Assembly (NCBI RefSeq): GCF_904846415.1
Contig: NZ_CAJHAR010000030.1
Span: 1-47,542 of the forward strand
From: Psychrobacter piscatorii
Lineage (GTDB): Bacteria; Pseudomonadota; Gammaproteobacteria; Pseudomonadales; Moraxellaceae
DNA: 47,542 nt
Direction: 5' to 3'
The notes beneath the pieces are model-generated. The model worked only from the letters and a program-made list of their open reading frames with translations. It did no database searches and was not told where the DNA came from. Each line of letters starts with the position of its first letter. Within the stretch, counting starts at the first letter, position 1. Made by a program: the position numbers and the translations under genes. Positions 46,712 through 47,542 of the stretch are shown piece after piece.

Positions 46712-47138
46712 CTAAGAAGCGCGCCTCATGGTCTGGCGATGGTAAAGTACAATAGTCATATTTACCGAAAAGACTATAACGATTTAAAGCAATCCGGTCA
46801 TACATCCAATCACGTAACGGCTTTGGAATAACCTTAAAAATGCAAACTATTTTCCAAGGATAGCCCAGCTGAGTCATTATTTGAAAAAATGCTTCACTTT
46901 TTTGAAAGGACTGATTGCCCTCTACATAGAGCATAGTCTCATAAGACTCAGAGGGTAGACCGAAATGAAGAAGTATCTGTTTGCCTTCTTTTGATTGCAC
47001 ACTGCACAACTTAAAAACGCGCTGTCGATCATGCTTGATAATGAAATTGCTCCACGCATTGCAGAGTTTACAAACACCATCAAATAGAATGACTTTGTCT
47101 GAAACACCAATATTAGGAGGGAGTTTGTCAATACTCAT
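46698..47138 (-). CDS. DCC-family (DUF393) thiol-disulfide oxidoreductase-like protein
   Basis: This 146-residue protein starts with the family hallmark VILFDGVCKLCNAW (D20, C23, C26), a DxxCxxC thioredoxin-like active site. Further family blocks are FKLCSVQSKEGKQIL, KSEAFFQIMTQLGYPW and PKPLRDWMYDRIALNRY. Members are predicted thiol-disulfide oxidoreductases of uncertain substrate. It is the first gene of a two-gene unit with the DoxX-like gene. Confidence 0.9.
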   Translation of the reverse strand: MSIDKLPPNIGVSDKVILFDGVCKLCNAWSNFIIKHDRQRVFKLCSVQSKEGKQILLHFGLPSESYETMLYVEGNQSFQKSEAFFQIMTQLGYPWKIVCIFKVIPKPLRDWMYDRIALNRYSLFGKYDYCTLPSPDHEARFLDAER

Positions 47139-47380
47139 CTTTTTACTCTGTTAAATAATCACTTATTGTTGAGTAAATTTAACACTAATAAGGGTAAGCA
47201 ACAATCTAAATGTAAAAGTAGAGTGTGGTCTGATGAGTTTTAATGATAGATAGCGAAAATTAGGCAGAGAGCAAGTATAAGAGTAAAAAGATGCAATAAC
47301 ATGGGATATGCATAGAGAAAGTAACTAATAGAGATAACTAATGAGGTTGACTAGGGCAGAAACAAAACTATAGACAAAGA
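47139..47380. other. Intergenic region between the DCC gene and the rRNA operon
   Basis: This AT-rich stretch of about 240 bp holds no recognisable gene. The promoter of the DCC-DoxX unit should lie here. Confidence 0.5.
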
Positions 47381-47413
47381 AAAGCCCCCTCTGCATTAGC
47401 GAAGGGGGCTTTT
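47381..47413 (-). terminator. rRNA operon terminator
   Basis: AAAGCCCCCT (47381-47390) and AGGGGGCTTT (47403-47412) form a strong GC stem. On the minus strand it follows 5S rRNA by about 15 bp and ends in a T-rich tract. Confidence 0.9.
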
Positions 47414-47427
47414 ACTTAGAATAGAGA

Positions 47428-47541
47428 GCTGACGATGACCTACTCTCACATGGGCGAACCACACTACCATTGGCGCAACGATGTTTCACTTCTGAGTTCG
47501 GGAAGGGATCAGGTGGGGCCATCGCGCTATTGTCGTCAGCA
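47428..47541 (-). rRNA. rrf: 5S ribosomal RNA
   Basis: Read on the minus strand the gene begins TGCTGACGACAATAGCGCGA and contains the universal block CCGAACTCAGAAGTGAAAC and the late block GGGTCGC-type variant TTCGCCCATGTGAGAGTAGG, ending GTCATCGTCAGC, which pairs with the 5' end. The length of about 114 nt is normal. The 23S and 16S genes should lie beyond the right window edge. Confidence 0.95.
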
Positions 47542-47542
47542 A

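Overview
The window reads as a chromosomal segment of a gamma-proteobacterium of the Moraxellaceae, most likely Psychrobacter. This is inferred from the style of the proteins, a fused NuoC/NuoD subunit, the dut-algC-argB order shared with pseudomonads, moderate G+C, and low-complexity acidic or polar inserts in otherwise conserved proteins. No database search was possible.

Layout. (1) 1-880: part of an IS200/IS605-type element with divergent tnpB (cut by the window edge) and tnpA, and a strong hairpin behind tnpA. (2) 880-2925: an unrecognised conserved-looking gene preceded by a leader that holds a hairpin and a 13-codon mini-ORF, then ferredoxin-NADP reductase on the minus strand. (3) 3000-19820 (minus): a complete complex I operon, nuoA-B-CD-E-F-G-H-I-J-K-L-M-N. 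Its candidate promoter lies about 330 nt upstream of nuoA and its terminator follows nuoN. The first three intergenic gaps are long (144-179 bp) and one carries tandem repeats; from nuoE on the genes overlap or nearly touch. (4) 20250-32973 (plus, except an ArsC-like gene): rep helicase, mgtE, dut, algC-type phosphohexomutase, argB, a pair of tiny membrane ORFs separated by one in-frame TAG, leuS, lptE and holA. (5) 33232-36655: macA-macB efflux pair. (6) 36840-37240: two identical tRNA-Lys(UUU) genes with promoter and terminator. (7) 37264-42331: MBL-fold hydrolase, large-subunit catalase katE, an exported dienelactone-hydrolase-like protein and a DUF938 methyltransferase. (8) 42399-47138: a more accessory, partly AT-rich stretch with a flavodoxin-like reductase plus OsmC pair, a solitary HEPN/abortive-infection-like gene, an SDR, an acidic orphan, and an overlapping DoxX-like/DCC pair. 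(9) 47381-47541: the 5S rRNA end of an rRNA operon on the minus strand, with its terminator.

How the genes work together. Most of the window is housekeeping: respiration (nuo), replication and repair (rep, holA, dut), translation (leuS, tRNA-Lys), envelope (lptE, algC, macAB), metal transport (mgtE), arginine synthesis (argB) and oxidative stress (katE, OsmC, fpr).

The most promising leads for new biology are the HEPN-domain gene at 43484-44545, the small-ORF pair behind argB (27430-27666), the leader before the gene at 1202, and the palindrome plus 7-bp-repeat region upstream of the OsmC gene. A recurring theme is short tandem repeats (12, 17, 20 and 24 bp periods) inside genes, at stop codons and in gaps within operons. 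I found no CRISPR array, prophage, integrase or clearly multi-gene defence operon.
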